NCBI GenBank assembly: GCA_046484975.1
Contig: JAWOHX010000147.1
Span: forward strand, 1-8,779
Origin: JAWOHX01 sp046484975
GTDB lineage: Bacteria > Bacillota > Clostridia > DUPQ01
Direction of reading: 5' to 3'
Length of the DNA stretch: 8,779 bases
Positions 1 to 5,747 of the stretch are shown here, in pieces (within the stretch, counting starts at the first letter, position 1; the number at the start of each line of letters is the position of its first letter). The position numbers and the translations under genes were made by a program. The notes beneath the pieces were generated by a model. It had not been told where the DNA came from. It saw only the letters and a program-made list of their open reading frames with translations, and made no database searches.

Positions 1-49
1 CATCAACCTCCCGGGCCAAATGCCCCTCCTATTATATCCCACAAGGCTG

Positions 50-70
50 GTACATTCCATGGGATTGTAC
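50..70. promoter_or_regulatory. Imperfect 21-bp dyad, candidate operator
   Basis: Outer arms GTACA (50-54) and TGTAC (66-70) and inner arms TCC (56-58) and GGA (62-64) are arranged symmetrically around position 60. Eight of ten base pairs match; the T/T and A/G pairs do not. The right arm overlaps the first copy of the 18-bp direct repeat. The dyad lies 138 bp upstream of the methyltransferase-like gene and close to a possible divergent start near the window edge. A dimeric regulator site is an inference from symmetry and place; no known consensus was recognised. Confidence 0.35.
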
Positions 71-84
71 AAAAAGACATGTGA
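67..84 (+). repeat. 18-bp direct repeat, copy 1
   Basis: The sequence GTACAAAAAGACATGTGA occurs exactly here and again at 110-127. The copies start 43 bp apart, close to four turns of B-DNA, so proteins bound to both would sit on the same face. A weak -10-like hexamer (TATACT, 100-105) lies between the copies, with no convincing -35. The repeat could be a paired operator or a small local duplication. Confidence 0.6.
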
Positions 85-109
85 GCAGCTTTAAATACAT
101 ATACTTTCA

Positions 110-127
110 GTACAAAAAGACATGTGA
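110..127 (+). repeat. 18-bp direct repeat, copy 2
   Basis: This is the exact second copy of the 18-mer at 67-84. It lies 80 bp upstream of the chosen start of the methyltransferase-like gene and is followed by a T-rich stretch (132-137). No stem precedes those Ts, so it is not a convincing terminator. Confidence 0.6.
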
Positions 128-207
128 ATGATATTTTTTCCCATTCTCTTCAGTGCTTGCAGGGAGTATCATCCATCTATCGATATCACAAGCGGGGTGG
201 ATGGACC

Positions 208-1233
208 ATGATGACAGGCAGGGAGAACATCAAAAGAGCGGTTACTTTCGGCTCGCCGGCATATCTGCCGGTATATTTCAGCGTCAACTGCAACTGGCTC
301 CAGGAGCAAAACGAGGCAAAACTGGAAAGAATCAGGGAACTCCAGTCCCTGTTCCCGATCAACAGGCTGAGCGGCATGGACTACTGGCCCCCGCGGCAGG
401 AGGAAACGGAAAACAGCATCCTGCGATGGAAGGACTACTGGGGCGTCGGGTGGTTGGACGACGGACACGGGGCCAGAACCTGCTTTCATCCCCTGGAAGA
501 GGGATACCATCTGATGGACTCCTATCCTTTTCCGGACCCGGACGGACCGGGGACTTTTTCCGAAACGGATGAAAAGTTGCTGGACAGAAATGATAAATAT
601 GTGATCGGACAGGTGTGGTTCACCTTGTTTGAACGCCTGTGGATGCTGCGGGGTTTCCAGAACATGCTGACGGACCCGTACCTCGAGGAAGAGAACTTTT
701 CCCTTCTCAGGGACAGGATCCTTGCCTTCAATCTCCGGATCCTGGACCGCTGGATCCAACGGAGAGTGGATGCCATATATTTCTCCGACGACTGGGGTAG
801 CCAGCGAGGCCTTCTGATGAACCCTGAGGACTGGAGGAGACATTATAAGCCGGCTTATGCAGCCATGTTCAAAAAGGTGCGCGACGCCGGCGTCCATGTC
901 TGGATGCACCTTTGCGGGGATGTCACCGCCATCCTGCCCGACCTGATCGAATGCGGTCTCCATGTTCTCAATCCCATCCAGCCCCAGGCCATGGACACAA
1001 GGGAGCTTTCCCGCCTCTATGGCGGGGCAGTGGCCTTCCATGGGGGCGTGGATGTCCAGGGAACCATGGTGAACGGTTCGCCCCGGGACGTGAAGGCTGA
1101 AGTGCACAGGCTTGTAGAGCTTTTCGGCAGTTACAACGGTGGATACATCGGCGGGACAAGCCATTCGGTCATGCCCGAGACCCCCCTTGACAATGTCATC
1201 GCCCTTTATGAATCTTTTCTGGAATACCAGTGA
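208..1233 (+). CDS. Uroporphyrinogen decarboxylase superfamily protein (methyltransferase-like)
   Basis: The product is 341 aa from the ATG at 208, chosen because a GGGGTGG Shine-Dalgarno-like stretch lies about 7 bases upstream and the conserved fold begins right after it (TGRENIKRAV). An in-frame ATG at 124 would add 28 residues with no family resemblance. The URO-D barrel is shown by the segment around YFSDDWGSQRGLLMNPEDWR and the C-terminal GTSHSVMPETPLDNV. The N-terminal Arg-rich substrate motif of true HemE is not seen, so haem synthesis is unlikely. Relatives such as MtaA and CmuA move methyl groups to or from corrinoid or thiol carriers and bind zinc through H-x-C...C. Here H234 and C236 (HLCGD) are present, but the usual distal Cys position reads S318-H319, so the metal site may use His or be altered. 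No corrinoid protein is encoded nearby. The substrate is unknown. The gene is probably its own unit, because a separate promoter follows it. Confidence 0.85.
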   Translation: MMTGRENIKRAVTFGSPAYLPVYFSVNCNWLQEQNEAKLERIRELQSLFPINRLSGMDYWPPRQEETENSILRWKDYWGVGWLDDGHGARTCFHPLEEGYHLMDSYPFPDPDGPGTFSETDEKLLDRNDKYVIGQVWFTLFERLWMLRGFQNMLTDPYLEEENFSLLRDRILAFNLRILDRWIQRRVDAIYFSDDWGSQRGLLMNPEDWRRHYKPAYAAMFKKVRDAGVHVWMHLCGDVTAILPDLIECGLHVLNPIQPQAMDTRELSRLYGGAVAFHGGVDVQGTMVNGSPRDVKAEVHRLVELFGSYNGGYIGGTSHSVMPETPLDNVIALYESFLEYQ

Positions 1234-1275
1234 GAAATCATCAAGTAAAATATATGCAATACGCTATATATTGTA

Positions 1276-1304
1276 TTTACGACACAGATTATCTCTGATA
1301 TAAT
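1276..1304 (+). promoter_or_regulatory. Sigma-A-type promoter for the ABC importer operon
   Basis: A perfect -10 TATAAT (1299-1304) is preceded by an extended -10 TG (1296-1297). A 17-bp spacer separates it from a partial -35, TTTACG (1276-1281, four of six bases). The predicted start site is near 1311, about 46 bases before the binding-protein ATG. The match is good by eye; no transcript data support it. Confidence 0.65.
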
Positions 1305-1312
1305 ACAAGATG

Positions 1313-1329
1313 TGTTATGATCAATAACA
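1313..1329. promoter_or_regulatory. Dyad at the predicted start site, candidate repressor site
   Basis: TGTTAT (1313-1318) and ATAACA (1324-1329) form perfect 6-bp arms around GATCA. The site lies just downstream of the -10 box at the predicted +1, where a bound protein would block transcription. It resembles a Rex half-site pair, but TGTTA and TAACA are 7 bp apart rather than 6, so another regulator is more likely. The regulator is unknown. Confidence 0.4.
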
Positions 1330-1356
1330 TAAAAACTATCAGGGGGACAATATCAT

Positions 1357-2277
1357 ATGAAGAAGATTTTGGCTATCATCCTCACGGTTGTCCTCGTGGC
1401 ATCCCTCGCCGTCGGATGCACGAGTAAGGGAACCATCAATCCGGAAGTCCTGGAAGTGCAATTGATCCCGTCAAGGGATGCGACTTACCTGGAAGCCCAG
1501 AGAAAGCCCCTGCAGGATCTGCTGGAAGCGGAACTTGGCATGACGGTGAGGGTCACCATTGCCACGGATTACAACGCGTTGATTGAAGCCATGGCCTCCG
1601 AGCAAGTCCATGTGGGACTGCTTGCAACAACGGCATATGTTCTGGCTGCAGACGAAGGAGCCGCAGAAGCCATCCTCAAATCCCTGCGATATGATGTGGA
1701 TGACAACGGCGTCCTGTTGAAGGACATACCCATGGTAAGCGGCTACAAATCCCAATTGGTTGCCCATAAGGACAGCGGAATTCAATCCATTGCTGATTTG
1801 AAAGGCAAAAAGATCGCCATCGCATCCTTCACCTCGACCTCAGGGTTCGTATGGCCCGCCAACCTGCTGGCCGATAACGGCCTGAATCCCGAAACCGATG
1901 TGGAATGGATCAATGTCGGAGGCCATGACAACGCCATCCTGGCCGTCTACAACAAGGAAGTGGATGCCGCATTCACCTTCAAGGATGCAAGAAACCTCTT
2001 CGAAGCGGAGTCATTTTATGCCGACCTCCAGAACAATGTCAAGTTCATCATGAACACATCCATGATTCCCAACGACACCATCTCCGTCATCCCAAACCTT
2101 GACAACAAGCTCAAGGAAAAAATCAAGCAGGCCTTCATCAGCATTGCACAGACAGAAGAGGGATTGACCATTGTCCGGAACGTATACAACCACGAAGGAT
2201 ATGCGGAAGCCAAGGATTCAGACTACAATGAGGTCAGGACCTATCTGGCAAGGCAGAAGGAATGGACATTCAACTAA
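1357..2277 (+). CDS. phnD: PhnD-family ABC transporter substrate-binding lipoprotein
   Basis: This 306-aa protein is the extracytoplasmic ligand receptor of an ABC importer. Residues 1-20 form a lipoprotein signal peptide ending in the lipobox LAVG-C21, so the mature protein should be anchored to the outer face of the membrane through lipidated Cys21. The family pattern is clear: LIPSRDATYLEAQRKPLQDL near the start, TDYNALIEAM, SGYKSQLVAHKDSGI, FTSTSG at 158-163 (the Ser/Thr loop that holds the phosphoryl or phosphonyl group in PhnD relatives) and NVGGHDNAILAVY. The ATG at 1357 follows AGGGGG (1341-1346) at 10 bases. It is the first gene of the operon, 103 bp ahead of the ATPase gene with a stem-loop between them. 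Known ligands in the family include phosphonates, phosphite and hypophosphite. No catabolic gene here tells which one, so the symbol denotes the family only. Confidence 0.88.
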   Translation: MKKILAIILTVVLVASLAVGCTSKGTINPEVLEVQLIPSRDATYLEAQRKPLQDLLEAELGMTVRVTIATDYNALIEAMASEQVHVGLLATTAYVLAADEGAAEAILKSLRYDVDDNGVLLKDIPMVSGYKSQLVAHKDSGIQSIADLKGKKIAIASFTSTSGFVWPANLLADNGLNPETDVEWINVGGHDNAILAVYNKEVDAAFTFKDARNLFEAESFYADLQNNVKFIMNTSMIPNDTISVIPNLDNKLKEKIKQAFISIAQTEEGLTIVRNVYNHEGYAEAKDSDYNEVRTYLARQKEWTFN

Positions 2278-2319
2278 AGGGAAACCTTGAGACATGCTTG
2301 GTACATAATGATGCTCAGG

Positions 2320-2355
2320 ATATGGCTGCTTTATGCGTCGGCAGGGCAGCCATAT
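2320..2355 (+). promoter_or_regulatory. Intercistronic stem-loop between phnD and phnC
   Basis: ATATGGCTGC (2320-2329) pairs perfectly with GCAGCCATAT (2346-2355) around a 16-base loop. A weaker stem with one bulged base lies just upstream (TGAG/CAT at 2288-2295 with ATGCTCA at 2311-2317). No U-run follows, so this is not a standard intrinsic terminator. Such elements between a binding-protein gene and its transporter genes often protect the upstream mRNA 3' end or slow read-through, giving more binding protein than membrane components. That role is inferred here. Confidence 0.5.
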
Positions 2356-2380
2356 TCGTGACATCAGACAGGAGACGGAT

Positions 2381-3160
2381 TTGATTGAGTTTAAAAATGT
2401 CAGCAAAACCTATCCAAATGGCGTCAAAGCACTGATAGACATCAACCTGAAGGTCGCCGAAGGTGAATTCGTCGCCATCATCGGTTTGTCGGGAGCAGGG
2501 AAATCAACATTGTTGAGACTGATCAACAAGTTGATTGAATCAACGGCCGGGGAAGTATTGTTCGAAGGCGTGTCCGTCACCCTGGCCAAAGGAAAGGCGC
2601 TCATCAACATACGCCGGCAGATCGGCATGATTTTCCAGGGATTCAACATCGTCAAGAGAATGTCCGTCCTCTCGAATGTCCTTTCCGGCAGGGTGGCTTA
2701 CCATCCCACCTGGAAGACAATCATCGGATGGTTCCCCGAAGAAGACAAGCAAATCGCCTACAGGGCGTTGCAGAGGGTGGATATCCTGGAAAAAGTCCAC
2801 AACAAGGCCAGTGAACTGTCGGGAGGACAACAGCAGAGGGTGGCCATCGCCAGGGCTCTGGCTCAGCAGCCGAAGGTGATGCTTGCGGATGAGCCGGTCG
2901 CTTCCCTGGATCCCATTACCACGGTCCAGGTGATGGATTACCTGAAAAAGATCAACAAGGAGGATGGCATCACGACGATCGCCAACCTGCACCATGTGGA
3001 CCTGGCACTTAAATATGCCACCAGGGTCGTGGGAATCAGGGCGGGAAAGGTCGTGTATGACGTCCAGATGAAGGGGATGAAGAAAGACCAGTTTTTCAAA
3101 GAGGTGGAAGTGGTGTATGGGCGTCCAATCCAGGATGATGATGTCTTGGAGGAGGTATGA
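2381..3160 (+). CDS. phnC: PhnC-type ABC transporter ATP-binding protein
   Basis: This 259-aa cytoplasmic ATPase powers the importer. The TTG at 2381 is preferred because AGGAG (2370-2374) lies 6 bases upstream and the protein then begins MIEFKNVSKTYPNG, the usual PhnC start. The upstream in-frame ATG at 2333 falls inside the intercistronic stem-loop and adds 16 residues unlike the family. ABC motifs are complete: Walker A GLSGAGKST (35-43), Q-loop in MIFQGFN, signature LSGGQQQR (from 146), Walker B VMLADEP (166-172) with catalytic Glu171, and switch His204 in NLHHVDLA. The stop TGA overlaps the next gene's ATG by one base (TGATG), with GGAGGAGGT just upstream. Family assignment is firm; the ligand is not known. 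Confidence 0.9.
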   Translation: MIEFKNVSKTYPNGVKALIDINLKVAEGEFVAIIGLSGAGKSTLLRLINKLIESTAGEVLFEGVSVTLAKGKALINIRRQIGMIFQGFNIVKRMSVLSNVLSGRVAYHPTWKTIIGWFPEEDKQIAYRALQRVDILEKVHNKASELSGGQQQRVAIARALAQQPKVMLADEPVASLDPITTVQVMDYLKKINKEDGITTIANLHHVDLALKYATRVVGIRAGKVVYDVQMKGMKKDQFFKEVEVVYGRPIQDDDVLEEV

Positions 3161-3942
3161 TGGACCGCATCAAAGTACCCAAACCCAAGCGTTTCAAAAG
3201 AAACATGATCATCCTGACGGTGGTCCTTCTGATCATCGTCAGCGGATGGTTGGCAGGATTCAATTTCTTCGACATCATCACCCAGTTGCATAAAGGCATC
3301 CGTCTTCTCAAGAGGATGTTCTGGCCGCCGGATTTCTCCTACATCCCCAATATCGTATCCCCGATGATTGAAACCATCCGGATGTCCATCGTGGGCACTT
3401 TCATCGGAGCCGTTGTCGCACTTCCGATCGCTGTGCTGGCAGCCAACAATTTTATCAAGACCAAATGGTTGTATGTGCCCCTGCGGTTGGTCCTGAATGT
3501 TTTCAGGACCATTCCCGCACTGGTTCTGGCATCCCTTTTCGTGGCGGTTTTCGGAACGGGAGCCTTCTCCGGTGTGGTAGCCCTTTCCATCTTCACTTTC
3601 GGGCTTGTGTCAAAACTGACCTATGAGACCATAGAGGCCATTGACTACGGCCAGGTGGAGGCGTTGATTTCGTTGGGAGCCAATAAGATGAACATCCTGC
3701 GTTATGCCATCATGCCTCAGATCCTGCCCCAATACGTGTCCTACACTCTTTATGGCTTCGAGGTCAACATAAGGGCTGCTGCAGTGCTGGGCTATGTGGG
3801 AGCGGGCGGAATCGGACAGACTTTTGAACATAATCTTGCATGGCGGCTGTTCGATCGGGTGGGAATGATCATCATCGTCTCATTTGCCATCGTTTTTATC
3901 ATTGATGTCATCAGCAGCAACATCAGAAAGAGGTTGGTCTGA
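3160..3942 (+). CDS. phnE: PhnE-type ABC permease, first of two
   Basis: This is an integral membrane permease of 260 aa with about six hydrophobic segments. The first is near residues 15-35 after a Lys/Arg-rich start, and the last is near 233-252. The cytoplasmic coupling loop (EAA-type) begins at E167 (EALISLGANKMNILRYAI) and runs into VNIRAAAVLGYVGAGGIG, typical of PhnE. The start at 3160 gives a 7-base spacing to GGAGG (3148-3152) and the same one-base overlap seen at the next two junctions. ATG at 3157 is the alternative and adds one Met. The protein should pair with the following permease as a heterodimer over a PhnC dimer. Confidence 0.88.
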   Translation: MDRIKVPKPKRFKRNMIILTVVLLIIVSGWLAGFNFFDIITQLHKGIRLLKRMFWPPDFSYIPNIVSPMIETIRMSIVGTFIGAVVALPIAVLAANNFIKTKWLYVPLRLVLNVFRTIPALVLASLFVAVFGTGAFSGVVALSIFTFGLVSKLTYETIEAIDYGQVEALISLGANKMNILRYAIMPQILPQYVSYTLYGFEVNIRAAAVLGYVGAGGIGQTFEHNLAWRLFDRVGMIIIVSFAIVFIIDVISSNIRKRLV

Positions 3943-4742
3943 TGGATCATATCATCATTAAAAAAGAGAAAAGCTACCTGCAGCTCAGCCTGAGAATCCT
4001 CTACTATCTGGTGGTCTTCGGGCTGATCATCTGGGGTTTCAACGGAATCCAGTACAAGGGGATCATGCAGACCGCTTCCGGCTCCATCCAGGCGCTCATC
4101 CGGGGATTTCTCAATCCAGACCTGAACTATGCAAAGAACATGACCATCGACGGGCTTCCCTTTGCCATCCTGGAAACCATCGCCATCGCAATCTGCGGTA
4201 CTTTTGTCTCGGCGGTCATATCCATTCCCTTCGCACTTCTGGCAAGCCAGAATATCGTGGGGGAGAAGACCTCGAGAATCGGGAAGCTCATCGTTACCAT
4301 GATCAGGACCTTCCCGGAATTGATCCTGGCTCTCATTTTCATCAGTGTGGTGGGACCCGGGGCGCCGGCGGGCATCCTGGCCCTGGGGATTCATTCCATC
4401 GGCATGCTGGCCAAATTGTTCTCTGAAGCCATAGAAAGCATGGACATGGGGGTGAAGGAAGCCCTGGAGTCCTGCGGTGGAAACCGCTTTGAAATCCTGT
4501 TCCGGGCCATTTTGCCTCAGGTAAGTCCGGAATTGTTCAGCTACACCTTATACCGTTTTGAGATCAATATGAGGGCGGCTTCCACCCTGGGCCTGGTGGG
4601 GGCGGGAGGAATCGGGGCTCCCCTCATTTTCGCCATACGGACACGTGCCTGGCCCCGCGCGGGCATTATCATCATCGTGCTGATCATCACGGTGACCATC
4701 ATCGACCAGATATCGGGGCGGATCAGAAAGAGGATTGGATAA
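3942..4742 (+). CDS. phnE: PhnE-type ABC permease, second of two
   Basis: This 266-aa integral membrane protein is paralogous to the preceding permease. Both share an EAA-type loop (here from E173, EALESCGGNRFEILFRAI), the stretch YTLYRFEINMRAASTLGLVG, a GAGGIG motif and an IRKR C-terminal tail. Hydrophobic segments occur near 17-34, 74-100, 114-136 and 240-256, with others between. The ATG overlaps the preceding TGA by one base (TGATG), and its own TAA overlaps the next ATG. The many differences from its neighbour suggest an old duplication forming a heterodimeric channel, as in two-permease phosphonate or phosphite-type importers, rather than a redundant copy. Confidence 0.88.
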   Translation: MDHIIIKKEKSYLQLSLRILYYLVVFGLIIWGFNGIQYKGIMQTASGSIQALIRGFLNPDLNYAKNMTIDGLPFAILETIAIAICGTFVSAVISIPFALLASQNIVGEKTSRIGKLIVTMIRTFPELILALIFISVVGPGAPAGILALGIHSIGMLAKLFSEAIESMDMGVKEALESCGGNRFEILFRAILPQVSPELFSYTLYRFEINMRAASTLGLVGAGGIGAPLIFAIRTRAWPRAGIIIIVLIITVTIIDQISGRIRKRIG

Positions 4743-5473
4743 TGAACATACTGGTTGTCAATGACGACGGCATCCATTCCCACGGGATCAAGGTGCTGGC
4801 GAGGAAACTGATGAAATACGGCAAGGTGTATGTCGTGGCCCCTCATACGGAACAGAGCGCCGTCGGGCATGGTATCACCATCCACAATCCCATGAGGCTG
4901 CATGTCCAAAAGGATTTTCTGGAAGGCATCGAAGCCTGGAGCCTGGACGGCAAGCCGGCGGATTGTGTGAAGTTCGCCTTGTACGGACTGCATCTTCCTG
5001 TCGACCTGGTGGTTTCGGGCATCAACAACGGGCCCAACCTTGGAACGGACATCATCTATTCAGGAACGCTGGCGGGGGCTTCGGAAGCGGTCATATGCGG
5101 CATCCCAGCCATTGCAATCTCAACGGATTTCAACCATTTTGCCCTCGCGGAGGAAAAAGTCGAATGCGTACTGGATAAAATCATCGATATGGATATCCTT
5201 GACCGGGAAGTCGTGATCAACGTGAATTTTCCAAGAAAAGAATTCAATGAGTCCAAAGGCATTAGGATCACGGAACAGGGGCTTCGGCCATTCATCCATG
5301 AGTATGAACAGGAAGTGGATGCTTTCTGGGCGAAGGGAACCTGGGAGTCCATTGACAGCGGTATTGAGACGGATGTCTATGCCTATGAAAACGGATACAT
5401 CTCCATCACACCCATACAGATCAACAGGACGGATTATGCGTACATGGAGAAATTAAAGGAGATTTTCAGATAA
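4742..5473 (+). CDS. surE: 5'/3'-nucleotidase SurE
   Basis: This 243-aa cytoplasmic phosphatase removes phosphate from nucleoside monophosphates; some family members also act on short polyphosphate. The divalent-metal ligands known for SurE are in place: Asp8 and Asp9 in NDDG, Ser39 in QSAVGHGIT and Asn95 in SGINNGPN. DGKPADCV (69-76) and YSGTLAGASEA (106-116) are also conserved. Length is normal for the family. The ATG is fused to the stop of the second permease gene as TAATG, so translation should be coupled. SurE is commonly found near pcm/nlpD or elsewhere as a housekeeping gene. Its place at the end of an importer operon suggests it acts on the imported compound or on nucleotides released from it. 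That link is inference; the enzyme assignment is firm. Confidence 0.92.
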   Translation: MNILVVNDDGIHSHGIKVLARKLMKYGKVYVVAPHTEQSAVGHGITIHNPMRLHVQKDFLEGIEAWSLDGKPADCVKFALYGLHLPVDLVVSGINNGPNLGTDIIYSGTLAGASEAVICGIPAIAISTDFNHFALAEEKVECVLDKIIDMDILDREVVINVNFPRKEFNESKGIRITEQGLRPFIHEYEQEVDAFWAKGTWESIDSGIETDVYAYENGYISITPIQINRTDYAYMEKLKEIFR

Positions 5474-5541
5474 TACGGTCTTAAGTCTGCATCTTAACGT
5501 CCCTTAAAGTCCATGAGTGATTTCAACTGGAAAGAAATGAA

Positions 5542-5570
5542 GGAATTCCATGCCTGGTTCATGGAATTCC
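5542..5570. promoter_or_regulatory. 11-bp perfect inverted repeat upstream of the -35
   Basis: GGAATTCCATG (5542-5552) and CATGGAATTCC (5560-5570) are perfect complements around a 7-base loop. A third, near-identical half-site, CATGGATTTC (5583-5592), lies inside the promoter spacer. The stem ends two bases before the -35, in the usual place for an activator site. It lies 69 bp after surE, and no U-run follows it on the + strand, so it is a poor intrinsic terminator, although a hairpin in the surE mRNA 3' end is possible. Confidence 0.5.
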
Positions 5571-5572
5571 CC

Positions 5573-5601
5573 TTGAATTACCCATGGATTTCTGATAAAA
5601 T
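5573..5601 (+). promoter_or_regulatory. Sigma-A-type promoter for the NuoE/NuoF-fusion operon
   Basis: The -35 TTGAAT (5573-5578) and -10 TAAAAT (5596-5601) are separated by exactly 17 bp, with an extended -10 TG at 5593-5594. The predicted start site is near 5608, inside the Rex-like operator, leaving a leader of about 140 bases. Confidence 0.7.
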
Positions 5602-5606
5602 ACATT

Positions 5607-5624
5607 TTGTTAAAAAAATAACAA
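5607..5624. promoter_or_regulatory. Rex-type redox operator
   Basis: The site reads TTGTTAA-AAAA-ATAACAA. The established Rex consensus in Gram-positive bacteria is TTGTTAA-N4-TTAACAA, so 13 of 14 specified positions match. It covers the predicted +1 of the promoter just upstream, where bound Rex would block transcription. Rex leaves DNA when NADH rises relative to NAD+. The downstream genes encode NADH-handling flavo/iron-sulfur subunits, a typical Rex target. No rex gene is in the window. Confidence 0.72.
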
Positions 5625-5747
5625 TAAAGGGTTGCCAACACCCTCATCCGACAATGGAAACCCGGCGGGTTGGGTTAGTGGTTCCCTTGAAACGCAGGAC
5701 CTCGAAAGGGCCGGCACACAGGTCGAAATCAAACGGAGGTGTATCAC
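5625..5747 (+). promoter_or_regulatory. Structured 5' leader of the NuoE/NuoF-fusion mRNA
   Basis: This GC-richer untranslated leader can form several short stems: AGGGT/ACCCT (5628-5632 with 5640-5644), AACCC/GGGTT (5659-5663 with 5667-5671, or alternatively 5672-5676) and CCCTT/AAGGG (5684-5688 with 5706-5710), plus GACC/GGTC (5698-5701 with 5721-5724). CCCTT could instead pair with AAGGG at 5627-5631, so mutually exclusive folds exist. It ends in GGAGG (5735-5739), 8 bases before the start codon. I matched it to no known riboswitch class. Confidence 0.35.

Noticed and set aside
1..126. Open + strand frames at the left edge that could be the 3' end of an upstream gene
   Set aside because: All three forward frames are open for about 28 to 41 codons, so none stands out, and no product could be recognised.
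169..1164. Minus-strand open frame of 331 codons
   Set aside because: It is antisense to the URO-D-family gene, with no recognisable motifs; a shadow frame.
208..1233. HemE, uroporphyrinogen decarboxylase of haem synthesis
   Set aside because: The characteristic N-terminal Arg-containing substrate motif is missing, and the HLCGD motif fits the methyltransferase-like branch.
1313..1329. A second Rex box
   Set aside because: TGTTA and TAACA are 7 bp apart instead of the 6 bp of the Rex consensus, so calling it Rex is not justified.
1357..4742. A confirmed phosphonate or phosphite importer
   Set aside because: The family match is firm, but no C-P lyase, phosphonatase or phosphite dehydrogenase gene is present to fix the ligand.
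5542..5570. Intrinsic terminator for the importer-surE operon
   Set aside because: The stem is strong, but CCCCTTGAATTA follows rather than a U-run, and its place next to the -35 and its repeated half-site fit an operator better.
5739..5747. GTG start for the NuoE-like gene nine bases upstream
   Set aside because: That GTG overlaps the GGAGG ribosome site; the ATG at 5748 has ideal spacing.
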